In this document: piece by piece, positions 6,993-13,434 of the stretch
Numbering within the stretch: the first letter of the stretch is position 1
Layout: each line of letters opens with the position of its first letter
Assembly (NCBI GenBank): GCA_016295895.1
Contig: JAEDKI010000039.1
Span: 1 to 13,434, forward strand
DNA length: 13,434 bases
Direction: 5' to 3'
Source of the DNA: Clostridiaceae bacterium
GTDB taxonomy: Bacteria > Bacillota > Clostridia > Oscillospirales > Acutalibacteraceae
Program-made: the position numbers and the translations under genes
The notes under the pieces: generated by a model
Told to the model about the DNA's origin: nothing
Databases searched by the model: none
The model's input: only the letters and a program-made list of their open reading frames with translations

Positions 6993-7021
6993 TTGATTTT
7001 TGATGTTTGTAATGATATAAT
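6993..7021 (+). promoter_or_regulatory. Promoter for the propeller surface-protein gene
   Basis: TTGATT (6993-6998, 4/6 match) is 17 bases from a perfect TATAAT (7016-7021), which also has the extended element TGA (7013-7015). Predicted start near 7028, about 40 bases before the ATG at 7069. Confidence 0.75.
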
Positions 7022-7068
7022 ATTAATGTATATTGGCGAAATATTGCACATTGAAGGGGGACAAGCTT

Positions 7069-8718
7069 ATGTGCAACACCTTTATCAAAATTATCAGCGT
7101 TATTATTCTGATAATCGCATTTCTTGTTAATGCGCTCGGTCATTTTTTCGGCATCGGGGACATTATCCCAACCGGCTGTCTGACCACAACCGAGGTTACA
7201 ACGGAGGTTGAACCGACAACGGGCATACTGCCGACCGAGCCCACATCGGCAACAGAGCCGACTTCGCCCGAAACCACCTCGGCTACCGTTGCTTCAACCA
7301 CAACCACCACAGCACCTGCAACAACTACCACAACATCACCCGCAACCACAACCACCACCGCTCCTACGACCACAACCACGAGAGCAACAACAAAGCCGAC
7401 CACAACCGAGGAAGGGCCTTTTGTTGATTCGGCAGAACCCGTATCGTTTTCGATTCTGGGAGGCAACAGGGACGACATATTCAAAGGCGTTGCTCAGACC
7501 TCTGACGGCGGCTTCGTTGCCTGCGGCATTTCAAGCTCCACAACCGGCAACCTTGACGGAAAATATTCGGGAGATTGGCAGGCGCCTTATTCATTCGTTG
7601 CAAAATTCGATAAAGACGGCAACATAAAATGGCTGAAAGGTATCGGCAGTTCAACGGGCGGAATCGTTCTTGAAGACATTGCGGTTCTCAGCAGCGGCAG
7701 CATCGTTGCAGTCGGCTACTCCAAGGCAACCGAATATGCGCCGAACACCGTTTCAAGCGGCACAACCAACGCCATCGCCTTGAAAATCTCAACATATACA
7801 GGCAAGGTCACTCTCCAGAAGGGCTTCGGAGGCTCTCAGGCGGATATGTTCTATTGCGTTGACGCAACCGAAAACGGCTTCGTTGTCGGCGGAAAGGCGC
7901 ATTCAAACGACGGAAGCTTTGAGGGCTTGCCGGGCAGCAGCGCAATAATCATGAATTTCGATTCGGATTATAATGTTCTTTGGAATAAATATCTTCACGG
8001 TGAAAAAGGCGCATCAATTGAGGACATCAGCGTTGACACGAGCGGAAATATCTTTGCCGCTTGCCTCACCTCGTCAACCACGGGCGAATTTGCCGCTTTT
8101 GAAGAGCTCATGGGCAAGAACACCGATTCGGTCATTCTCAAATATAATTCCGACGGTAATTATCAATGGGGTCATGTTATCGCAACAAGCGGAATTGATG
8201 AATTTGCTTCTGTTGCGGCAGATAACAAGGGCGGTTGTCTTGTCGGCGGTCAATACGAATTAATGACCACCGTTTCGCCTGACGGCACTCTTGAGGGGCT
8301 TCACAACTGCGGCGGAATTGACGCTGTTCTCGTTCGCCTCAACAACGAGGGCGAGCGCCGCTGGGTCAAGGTTATCTCGGGCATCGACGATGACTTTATA
8401 ACCGGCATTTCCGCAACAACGGGCGGCTTTGCCGTTTCGGGCTACACAGCTTCCGCAAACCGTGATTTTTCTTCAATCGGTAACATGGGCGATTATGACG
8501 GCTTCACCTGCTTTGTCAGCAATTCGGGCGCAACGGTACGGATGTTCTCTCAGGCAGGCTCGGGCGAGGACAGCGCAACGGCGGTTGCCTGCTCCGACAG
8601 CGGCAGAGTTATGGTTGTCGGCAAATCGACATCAACCGACAGCGTTTTCACAAAGGATGAGAGCGTTTACGGCGCATACACGGGCTATGTTTCCGTCTAC
8701 AGCGTTACGGCTTCATAA
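7069..8718 (+). CDS. Membrane-anchored surface protein: Thr-rich stalk plus beta-propeller-like repeats
   Basis: A 549-residue protein. Residues about 4-24 are one hydrophobic helix (signal anchor or signal peptide). Residues 39-115 are a Thr/Pro linker containing three tandem copies of T5-(A/S)-P-(A/T) at 77-100, probably a flexible, possibly glycosylated, stalk. Residues 123-549 hold repeats of about 56-65 residues, each with a 'D-x-F-x-x-V-x-x-x-x-x-G-G-F-V-x-x-G' part, then a 'F-V-x-K-F-D-x-D-G-N-x-x-W' part; Trp188, Trp305, Trp367 and Trp432 mark the period, with Leu249 and Met492 at equivalent places. The pattern resembles SBBP-type beta-propeller repeats. ATG 7069 is chosen over the open TTG at 7033 because AAGGGGG (7054-7060) lies 8 bases upstream. 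No catalytic motif is recognised; a binding or scaffold role outside the cell is inferred. Confidence 0.75.
   Translation: MCNTFIKIISVIILIIAFLVNALGHFFGIGDIIPTGCLTTTEVTTEVEPTTGILPTEPTSATEPTSPETTSATVASTTTTTAPATTTTTSPATTTTTAPTTTTTRATTKPTTTEEGPFVDSAEPVSFSILGGNRDDIFKGVAQTSDGGFVACGISSSTTGNLDGKYSGDWQAPYSFVAKFDKDGNIKWLKGIGSSTGGIVLEDIAVLSSGSIVAVGYSKATEYAPNTVSSGTTNAIALKISTYTGKVTLQKGFGGSQADMFYCVDATENGFVVGGKAHSNDGSFEGLPGSSAIIMNFDSDYNVLWNKYLHGEKGASIEDISVDTSGNIFAACLTSSTTGEFAAFEELMGKNTDSVILKYNSDGNYQWGHVIATSGIDEFASVAADNKGGCLVGGQYELMTTVSPDGTLEGLHNCGGIDAVLVRLNNEGERRWVKVISGIDDDFITGISATTGGFAVSGYTASANRDFSSIGNMGDYDGFTCFVSNSGATVRMFSQAGSGEDSATAVACSDSGRVMVVGKSTSTDSVFTKDESVYGAYTGYVSVYSVTAS
7297..7368 (+). repeat. Three 24-bp in-frame tandem repeats in the Thr-rich linker
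   Basis: Three consecutive 8-codon units code for five Thr followed by Ala/Ser-Pro-Ala/Thr. The units differ at several third bases, so the repeat is older than a recent slippage event, yet it remains a likely site of length variation between strains. Confidence 0.7.
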
Positions 8719-8735
8719 TTTTTTCAAATAAAAAT

Positions 8736-8777
8736 CCCGTATCAGAGCGGCTTCATTCGCAAGCGCTTTGATACGGG
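8736..8777. terminator. Bidirectional terminator between convergent genes
   Basis: CCCGTATCAGAGCG (8736-8749) pairs with 8764-8777 over 14 bp with one G-U pair; CTT/AAG inside the loop can extend it. On the plus strand TTATTTTG follows; on the minus strand the flank reads ATTTTTATTT. It can thus end both the surface-protein gene (stop 8718) and the GH35 gene (stop 8804). Confidence 0.85.
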
Positions 8778-8803
8778 TTATTTTGTTGTTAAAGCTGTAT
8801 TGT

Positions 8804-10552
8804 TTAACCCAGATCGGGCTGATCGTCAAGCAGAACCGACGGCTTGTCGAAGCCTTCAAGCTCCAGAATCACGATTTCATTTTTGCCTTCTTTAAGGAAC
8901 GGAGCGGGCAGATAAGCCGAACGCTGAGGACCTTTTTCCCAATAGCGGGATAACACACGGTTATTGACAATTATAATGCCCTTTTTGAAGCCGGGAAGCT
9001 TGACAAAGGTGTCGCAGCATTCGTCAAGCTCGATTTCCGCTTTGAGGAAAAGCGGCGTTCCGTCAAATACGGCTGCACCGTCGGAAAATCTGACTTTCGA
9101 AATATCGTCAAACGGCAAAGGATAATTCTGCCAATGATAGACAAAATTGTTTCCGAAGCCGATGCCCTGAGTTATTCCCTTGGGGTCCTTGAGGTTTGCG
9201 CCGTAGTTGACCCTGCCCATGTTTTCAACCAGAACGGCAAGCTCGTTGCCCTGAGGGTCAATTGCGATTTTGCATTGATTCTTTTCGTCGTTGCGGTACT
9301 GAATGCCGACGAATTTTTCGTCACGGTAAATATAGCCTCTGTCGTGAACCTCCTGAAGCCTTACCTCCTGAGCCTCTCTCGGACCTCTGACAACGGTTTT
9401 ATAAAGCACGAAGCCGTAGCCGCAGCCGAGCTTTTCCATTGTCATGGGAGCAACGGATTCAACGGGCTTTGAAAGAACATCAAGGTTATCAAACAGCCTT
9501 GCCGACTGAGTGAAGGCAATCTCGCCGTATCTCTTTTTCTTTATCGGCTCGGGCATTTCAATATCGGGAATCGGGGCGTATTTTGAAACAACCTCTTTGA
9601 ATTTATAATATTTTTCGGTCGGCTCGCCGTTTTCGTTCAGAGGAGCGTCATCGTCATAGCTTGAAACCGTCGGTTCGTAGCTGCCGTAGCAGTTAGCGCC
9701 GTTCATATAACCGAAATTCGTTCCGCCGTGGAACATATAAGCGGAAACGCTTGCGCCGAGCGAAAGAATTTCATCAAGGCTTGCCGCCGCATCCTGCGGG
9801 TCACGGCTGTGATGCTCCTCGCCCCAATGATCAAACCAGCCGTTCCAATATTCGGCGCACATCAGAGGGCCGTCGGGCTGATATTTCCTGAGAAAATCAA
9901 ACTGCTCCTTTGCCCTTGAACCGAAGTTGGCGGTTTTGTGAATATCGGGCAGAGTGCCGCCCGTGAGCATCTGATATTCAGCTCCGTCGGAGGTGAAAAG
10001 CGGAACGGTGATTCCCCTGCTCCTCAATCCGTCGGCAATGTAGCGAATATATTCGCTGTCATCGCCGTAGCTGCCGTATTCGTTCTCAACCTGAACGAGA
10101 ATAACATTGCCGCCGTTCGTAAGCTGATGCTTTGCAAGGCGGGGAATAAGGCTGTCAAAAAAGCGGTCAACCGCCGCAATATATGCCTTATCCATACAGC
10201 GAAGATTAATTGAATCGTTTTTCAGAAGCCACCAGGGCAGACCGCCGAAATCCCATTCGGAGCAGATGTACGGGCCGGGGCGCACAATGGCGTAAAGCCC
10301 GAGCTCCTGAGCGATTTCAAGGAATTTCTCAAAATCGAGCATTCCCGAATAGTCAAACTCGCCCTCGTTCATCTCGTGAAGATTCCATGAGATGTAGGTT
10401 TCAACCGTGTTGAAGCCGCAGGCTCTGAGCTTTGTGAGCCTGTCTCGCCAATATTCGGCGGGAACACGGAAATAATGAATCGCTCCCGATATTATTCTGA
10501 AAGGCTCTCCGTTAAGCCGAAAGCCGTCTTTTTCGATAGTGAAATTATTCAT
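8804..10552 (-). CDS. Glycoside hydrolase family 35 beta-galactosidase
   Basis: A 582-residue GH35 enzyme, expected to release terminal beta-linked galactose with retention of configuration. The TIM barrel begins with ISGAIHYFRVP and contains GFNTVETYISWNLHE, RPGPYICSEWDFGGLPWWL, VQVENEYGSYG with acid/base Glu158, and CAEYWNGWFDHWG with nucleophile Glu234, then FHGGTNFG. C-terminal jelly-roll modules follow, ending with the family's VNNRVLSRYWEKGPQ and YLPAPFLKEGKNE segments. No signal peptide, so it acts in the cytoplasm on imported galactosides. ATG 10552 is used because AAAGGA lies 8 bases upstream in the gap after the preceding gene; an open ATG at 10606 would overlap that gene and adds 18 unconserved residues. 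Co-transcribed with 10581-11213 (28-base gap). Confidence 0.93.
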   Translation of the reverse strand: MNNFTIEKDGFRLNGEPFRIISGAIHYFRVPAEYWRDRLTKLRACGFNTVETYISWNLHEMNEGEFDYSGMLDFEKFLEIAQELGLYAIVRPGPYICSEWDFGGLPWWLLKNDSINLRCMDKAYIAAVDRFFDSLIPRLAKHQLTNGGNVILVQVENEYGSYGDDSEYIRYIADGLRSRGITVPLFTSDGAEYQMLTGGTLPDIHKTANFGSRAKEQFDFLRKYQPDGPLMCAEYWNGWFDHWGEEHHSRDPQDAAASLDEILSLGASVSAYMFHGGTNFGYMNGANCYGSYEPTVSSYDDDAPLNENGEPTEKYYKFKEVVSKYAPIPDIEMPEPIKKKRYGEIAFTQSARLFDNLDVLSKPVESVAPMTMEKLGCGYGFVLYKTVVRGPREAQEVRLQEVHDRGYIYRDEKFVGIQYRNDEKNQCKIAIDPQGNELAVLVENMGRVNYGANLKDPKGITQGIGFGNNFVYHWQNYPLPFDDISKVRFSDGAAVFDGTPLFLKAEIELDECCDTFVKLPGFKKGIIIVNNRVLSRYWEKGPQRSAYLPAPFLKEGKNEIVILELEGFDKPSVLLDDQPDLG

Positions 10553-10580
10553 TGTGCTGTTCCTTTTCTTCTTTATTTTG

Positions 10581-11213
10581 TCAGTCGGGCAGTTCCTCAC
10601 GCTCATAGGGGAAATCGCTGAAAACCTCGAACTTCTTAGCCCTCATCCAGAGCGACGGATTTATTTTTATCGTGAAGCCGCAGCCGCTCGGAGTGAGCCA
10701 CTCGTGCATGGGCAGCTCGGGAATGCCGTAGGCGGCAAGAATCGCCATGATAACTCCGCCGTGGGTAACGATTGCGGCAGAGGTCGTGCCTGTTTTCATC
10801 AGACCCTCGGCAACCTTTTCAAAGGTTTCTCTGATCCGCTTTTCAAAAGCCTCGTTGCTCTCGCCGAACGGAGGCTCAACGCCTCTTTCACCCGCAAGCC
10901 AGCGTGGAAAAACAGGGCTTTCTTTCAGCTCATCGGCTGTTTTGTTCTCAAATTCGCCGAAATTATATTCAATAAACCCGTCAATGACTATGGGCATATT
11001 GTCGGGATAAAGAATCTTTGCGGTTTCGGTGCATCGCTTCAGCGGACTTGTGAAAACTGCGTCAACGGGCGGGAATATCAGCTCGTCCTTCATCTGACCG
11101 AGCTGTGCTTTTCCCTCCTCGCTGAGTTCGACATCGGTGTGGCCGATATAACGCCCCTCAAGGTTTTCATCGGTCAGACCGTTTCTGATTAAATGAACAG
11201 TATAGGATTTCAT
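10581..11213 (-). CDS. Histidine phosphatase superfamily protein with altered catalytic residue
   Basis: A 210-residue protein of the phosphoglycerate-mutase-like (branch 1) fold. The N-terminal signature reads HLIRNGLTDEN where the family has R-H-G: the phospho-accepting His is Asn11 (codon AAC). The rest of the pocket is kept: Arg10, Asn17, GHTD, SPLKRCTETA with Arg60, the Glu82 region EYNFGEFENK, and the second catalytic His151 in IVTHGG. Either this is a pseudo-phosphatase that binds a phospho-ligand, or its chemistry is changed. Relatives include alpha-ribazole phosphatase, fructose-2,6-bisphosphatase and general sugar phosphatases. ATG is preceded by AGGAGG (11219-11224). It is the first gene of the operon with GH35 beta-galactosidase, which hints at a link to galactoside use. 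Confidence 0.85.
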   Translation of the reverse strand: MKSYTVHLIRNGLTDENLEGRYIGHTDVELSEEGKAQLGQMKDELIFPPVDAVFTSPLKRCTETAKILYPDNMPIVIDGFIEYNFGEFENKTADELKESPVFPRWLAGERGVEPPFGESNEAFEKRIRETFEKVAEGLMKTGTTSAAIVTHGGVIMAILAAYGIPELPMHEWLTPSGCGFTIKINPSLWMRAKKFEVFSDFPYEREELPD

Positions 11214-11274
11214 TCTTCCTCCTGATGTTTGAATTCATTGCCAAAAATTTGCTTCAATTTTTGTTGAAAAAATC

Positions 11275-11303
11275 AATATACAAATTGTATAACATTCTGT
11301 ATA
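11275..11303 (-). promoter_or_regulatory. Promoter candidate for the phosphatase-like/GH35 operon
   Basis: On the minus strand, TATACA (11303 to 11298, 4/6 of the -35 consensus) and TATATT (11280 to 11275, 5/6 of the -10 consensus) are 17 bases apart. Transcription would start near 11268, giving a leader of about 55 bases. It overlaps almost fully with the oppositely directed promoter at 11277-11305. Confidence 0.5.
11277..11291. promoter_or_regulatory. Palindromic operator candidate TATACAAATTGTATA
   Basis: A perfect 7+1+7 inverted repeat placed over the plus-strand -35 and touching the minus-strand -10. Its half-site TATACA recurs as CTGTATA (11297-11303) and TATACAG (11319-11325), themselves a spaced inverted pair. 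The likely binder is the XRE protein encoded at 11343; this is inference from position. Confidence 0.5.
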
Positions 11304-11305
11304 AT
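11277..11305 (+). promoter_or_regulatory. Promoter for the XRE regulator
   Basis: TATACA (11277-11282, 4/6) and a perfect TATAAT (11300-11305) are separated by 17 bases. Transcription is predicted near 11312, with the Shine-Dalgarno GAGGGGAG at 11325-11332 and ATG at 11343. Confidence 0.65.
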
Positions 11306-11342
11306 ATCATCTGTTGAATATACAGAGGGGAGATTTAAAACA

Positions 11343-11990
11343 ATGGAAAAAACTTTTCCGATAGTTCTCAGCGAACTGCGAAAAGAAAGGGGCATGAGCC
11401 AGAAGGAAGCCGCCGCCGCTCTCGGCATCTCTCAGGCGCTTCTTTCTCACTACGAAAAAGGCATCAGAGAATGCGGCCAGAGCTTTCTTATCAAGGTTGC
11501 TGATTTTTACGGAGTATCAACCGATTATCTGCTCGGGCGCTCAACAAAACGCCGTGAATTGCAGCAAATTGCGGCGGATATCTTCCGAGGCGACGATTTT
11601 ACCGAATCAACGGGCAAAAAGATGGTTGAGGCGGCGTCAATAATCAAAACCGCCATGTCCGACGGTAACAAGAGTGAAGGAGTTCATCTCGATATTCTTC
11701 TTGCGATCATGCTTTATAAAATTCTCATCGTTCAGGCGAATGCAGGCAATCTTCCGAAAAATTGGGCGGGCAGAGCTTGCATTAACGGAGAAGTCAAATG
11801 CAACTACATTTATATGAATCTGATTGAATCCTGCTCCGTGAAGGCATTGAATCCCAAGGTTAATCCGAATCCCGTGCCCGACGAGCCGATTCCCGAACCG
11901 ATTGAAGTGCTGGTTAAAACGGTTGAAGAATTTATTGCGAAAAACACACTTGAGCTTGTTCCGCCCGTTCCGCAGGAATATCTCATATAA
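11343..11990 (+). CDS. XRE-family transcriptional regulator
   Basis: A 215-residue DNA-binding protein. Residues about 9-64 are a typical XRE/Cro helix-turn-helix: LRKERGMSQKEAAAALGISQALLSHYEKG, followed by the VADFYGVSTDYLLGR helix that usually closes this domain. The rest (about 67-215) is not a domain I recognise: a helical stretch with LDILLAIMLYKILIVQ, then a Pro-rich segment NPNPVPDEPIPEPIE (about 177-191) and a short helical end. It may sense a ligand or mediate dimerisation. It is transcribed away from the phosphatase-like/GH35 operon, and the shared intergenic region holds palindromic half-sites between two overlapping promoters, so self-regulation and control of that operon are likely. 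It is followed by a terminator hairpin at 12028-12074. Confidence 0.88.
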   Translation: MEKTFPIVLSELRKERGMSQKEAAAALGISQALLSHYEKGIRECGQSFLIKVADFYGVSTDYLLGRSTKRRELQQIAADIFRGDDFTESTGKKMVEAASIIKTAMSDGNKSEGVHLDILLAIMLYKILIVQANAGNLPKNWAGRACINGEVKCNYIYMNLIESCSVKALNPKVNPNPVPDEPIPEPIEVLVKTVEEFIAKNTLELVPPVPQEYLI

Positions 11991-12023
11991 AGCAAAAATC
12001 AAAAAATAATCCGTTATTCCGAT

Positions 12024-12079
12024 AAAAAACAGATTTCAGGTCAGTCGAATTTGCCATTGACCCGAAAATCTGTTTTTTT
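12024..12079. terminator. Bidirectional terminator between the regulator and glgA
   Basis: AACAGATTT (12028-12036) pairs with AAATCTGTT (12066-12074), and GGTCA (12039-12043) with TGACC (12058-12062), separated by a small internal loop. Seven T residues (12073-12079) follow on the plus strand and six T residues on the minus strand, so it can serve both convergent genes (stops at 11990 and 12116). Confidence 0.8.
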
Positions 12080-12115
12080 ATTATATGTTTGGTTCGGGGC
12101 ATACGCCCCTTGCGG

Positions 12116-13434
12116 TTACATCAAAGACTCATAGAGCTTGATATATTCTTTTGCAGAGCTGCCCCAGCTGTTGTCGCATTTAAGCGCTCTTGTAACAAGA
12201 ATCTGCCAACCGTCACGGTCATAATATGCCGCAAGCGCTCTTCTGATTGCGTCAAGCATATCATAAGCGTCATAGCTCTTGAAGGTGAAGCCGTTGCCCG
12301 CTCCGTCTCCGCTGTCTGTAATCGTATCTTTCAGACCGCCCGTTTCTCTGACGATGGGCACGGAGCCGTAACGCAGAGCAACCATCTGAGAAAGTCCGCA
12401 CGGCTCGCTCTTTGAGGGCATGAGGAACATATCGCTGCCCGCATAAATCTTTCTTGCAAGGTCGGGAATGAAGCCGAGGCGCAGACCCACCTTGTCGGGA
12501 AACGCCTTTGCAAGCTCTCTGAAGAATTCTTCATATTCCCAATCGCCCGAGCCGAGCACGACAAGCTGCATGTCGGAATTTGAAAGCTGTTCCCACATTA
12601 CTCTCTTGACAAGGTCAAGCCCTTTGTGAGCAACAAGCCTCGAAACGATTCCCATAAGCGGAACATCGTCTCTGGCAGGCAGATTGAACATCTCCTGAAG
12701 CTTTGCCTTGTTCTCTTTTTTGCCCTCGGGATTCTTTGCCGAATAGTTTCGGAATATATCCTTATCCTTTTCGGGATTATAGCTTGCGGTGTCGATTCCG
12801 TTGAGAATGCCGCTGAGCTTATAGCTTCTCGCTCTGAGAATCGGGTCAAGGCCGTGGCTGAACCACGGGTCGAGGATTTCGCCCGCATAGGTTTTGCTGA
12901 CGGTTGTAACCTTATCCGCACACTCTATGCCGCCCTTCATCAGATTGAGGCAGTCGCCGAATCTGAGAAGCTGCTCATGCTCCTCGCCGAAGCCGAAAAC
13001 ATCGCCGAGAATTTCGCTGCCGTATTTACCCTGATACTGAATGTTATGAATGGTGAAAACGGTTTTGATGCCCGTGTAGCCCTCTCTGTTTGCATAGAAG
13101 GTTGAATAATAAACGGGAACAAGCGCCGTCTGCCAATCGTTGCAGTGAATTATATCGGGCTTGAAGTCAATATAAGGCAGAATTTCAAGAATTGCTCTTG
13201 AGAAGAAGGCAAACCTTTCGCCGTCGTCATAATGACCGTAAAGGTTATTTCTCTTAAAGTAATATTCGTTGTCTATAAGGTAATATATTACTCCGCCGAC
13301 ATTTGCCTCAAAAATTCCGCAATACTGCCTGCGCCATGAAACGGGAACCATTATGCAGGTTATGAATTTCATTTTTGAGCGCAGCTCGGCGCTGACCGTG
13401 CCGTAAAGAGGCATAACGACTCTGCACGCAACCT
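12116..13434 (-). CDS. glgA: Glycogen synthase (ADP-glucose, GT5), 5' end beyond the window
   Basis: The C-terminal 438 or so residues of a bacterial glycogen synthase, which adds glucose from ADP-glucose to alpha-1,4-glucan chains in the cytoplasm. Family pieces in order: VVMPLYGT, KPDIIHCNDWQTALVPVYY, FTIHNIQYQGKYG, VTTVSKTYA, GILNGID, GIVSRLVAHKGLDLV, LGSGDWEYE, and the C-terminal catalytic motif SEPCGLSQMVALRYGSVPIVRETGGL. An internal ATG at 13414 is not the start: the frame stays open to the window edge, and the upstream codons read VACRVV, matching the 'V-R-V-V-M-P-x-Y' strand that normally lies about 40 residues into the protein. The N-terminal KTGGL substrate loop is therefore outside the window. 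It points to polysaccharide storage. No other glg gene is visible here. Confidence 0.95.
   Translation of the reverse strand, partial: VACRVVMPLYGTVSAELRSKMKFITCIMVPVSWRRQYCGIFEANVGGVIYYLIDNEYYFKRNNLYGHYDDGERFAFFSRAILEILPYIDFKPDIIHCNDWQTALVPVYYSTFYANREGYTGIKTVFTIHNIQYQGKYGSEILGDVFGFGEEHEQLLRFGDCLNLMKGGIECADKVTTVSKTYAGEILDPWFSHGLDPILRARSYKLSGILNGIDTASYNPEKDKDIFRNYSAKNPEGKKENKAKLQEMFNLPARDDVPLMGIVSRLVAHKGLDLVKRVMWEQLSNSDMQLVVLGSGDWEYEEFFRELAKAFPDKVGLRLGFIPDLARKIYAGSDMFLMPSKSEPCGLSQMVALRYGSVPIVRETGGLKDTITDSGDGAGNGFTFKSYDAYDMLDAIRRALAAYYDRDGWQILVTRALKCDNSWGSSAKEYIKLYESLM

Noticed and set aside
7297..7368. Short regular repeats that might be taken for a CRISPR array
   Set aside because: The units are contiguous, 24 bp, in frame and code for Thr-rich peptide; there are no unique spacers.
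7140..7484. Val-rich minus-strand frame that looks like a hydrophobic protein
   Set aside because: It is the reverse reading of the ACA/ACC Thr codons of the linker; low-complexity artefact.
10553..10606. Longer GH35 start at ATG 10606
   Set aside because: It overlaps the preceding gene, has no clear ribosome site, and adds unconserved residues; the ribosome site in the gap fits 10552.
10539..11192. 217-codon plus-strand open frame opposite the phosphatase-like gene
   Set aside because: Exact antisense of a gene with clear family motifs and a strong ribosome site; the predicted protein shows no domain.
12626..13105. 159-codon plus-strand open frame inside glgA
   Set aside because: Antisense shadow of a strongly conserved glycogen synthase.

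Overview
The window reads as a chromosomal segment of an anaerobic gut-type Clostridia (Firmicutes), probably of the Oscillospiraceae/Ruminococcaceae kind. This is inferred from AGGAGG-type ribosome binding sites, AT-rich promoters of the sigma-A type (several with an extended -10, TGnTATAAT), Gram-positive signal peptides, a Thr-rich linker in a surface protein, a C_GCAxxG_C_C redox protein, and a sugar-handling gene set. No rRNA, tRNA, phage, transposase, integrase or CRISPR array was seen. The DNA is almost fully coding, and no gene-free stretch exceeds 200 bases.

Layout. Bases 1-40 hold a GC-rich palindrome that looks like one copy of a dispersed intergenic repeat. Genes 198-2697 (+) form a two-gene unit: a phosphoglycerate mutase/'proposed homoserine kinase' family protein and an O-acetylhomoserine sulfhydrylase (MetY-like), 4 bases apart, suggesting homoserine/methionine metabolism. 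Two back-to-back hairpins (2721-2788) separate this unit from a convergent gene for a secreted protein with fibronectin-III-like repeats (2802-4175, -). A divergent AT-rich promoter region (4176-4396) leads into a small cysteine-rich putative redox protein (4397-4846, +). A sugar-phosphate isomerase/epimerase (4933-5757) and a Gfo/Idh/MocA dehydrogenase (5781-6920) follow as a probable operon closed by a terminator at 6942-6975.

The next gene (7069-8718, +) has its own promoter and encodes a membrane-anchored surface protein: one N-terminal hydrophobic helix, a Thr-rich stalk, and about seven beta-propeller-like repeats whose ends appear to close the ring. A bidirectional terminator (8736-8777) separates it from a minus-strand pair: a cytoplasmic GH35 beta-galactosidase (8804-10552) and, upstream of it, a histidine-phosphatase-fold protein (10581-11213) in which the phospho-acceptor His is replaced by Asn. 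Facing this pair is an XRE-family regulator (11343-11990, +). The intergenic region between them has two overlapping, oppositely directed promoter matches with a perfect palindrome (11277-11291) between them, a good candidate operator by which the regulator would control itself and the galactosidase operon. After another bidirectional hairpin (12028-12074), a glycogen synthase GlgA gene (12116 to beyond the window end, -) runs off the right edge.

Overall these are mostly ordinary metabolic and cell-surface genes. The points that deserve a second look are the altered active site of the phosphatase-like protein, the palindromic divergent promoter region, the self-closing propeller surface protein, and the functional question posed by the kinase/mutase-MetY pair. 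No clearly new multi-gene system is visible.
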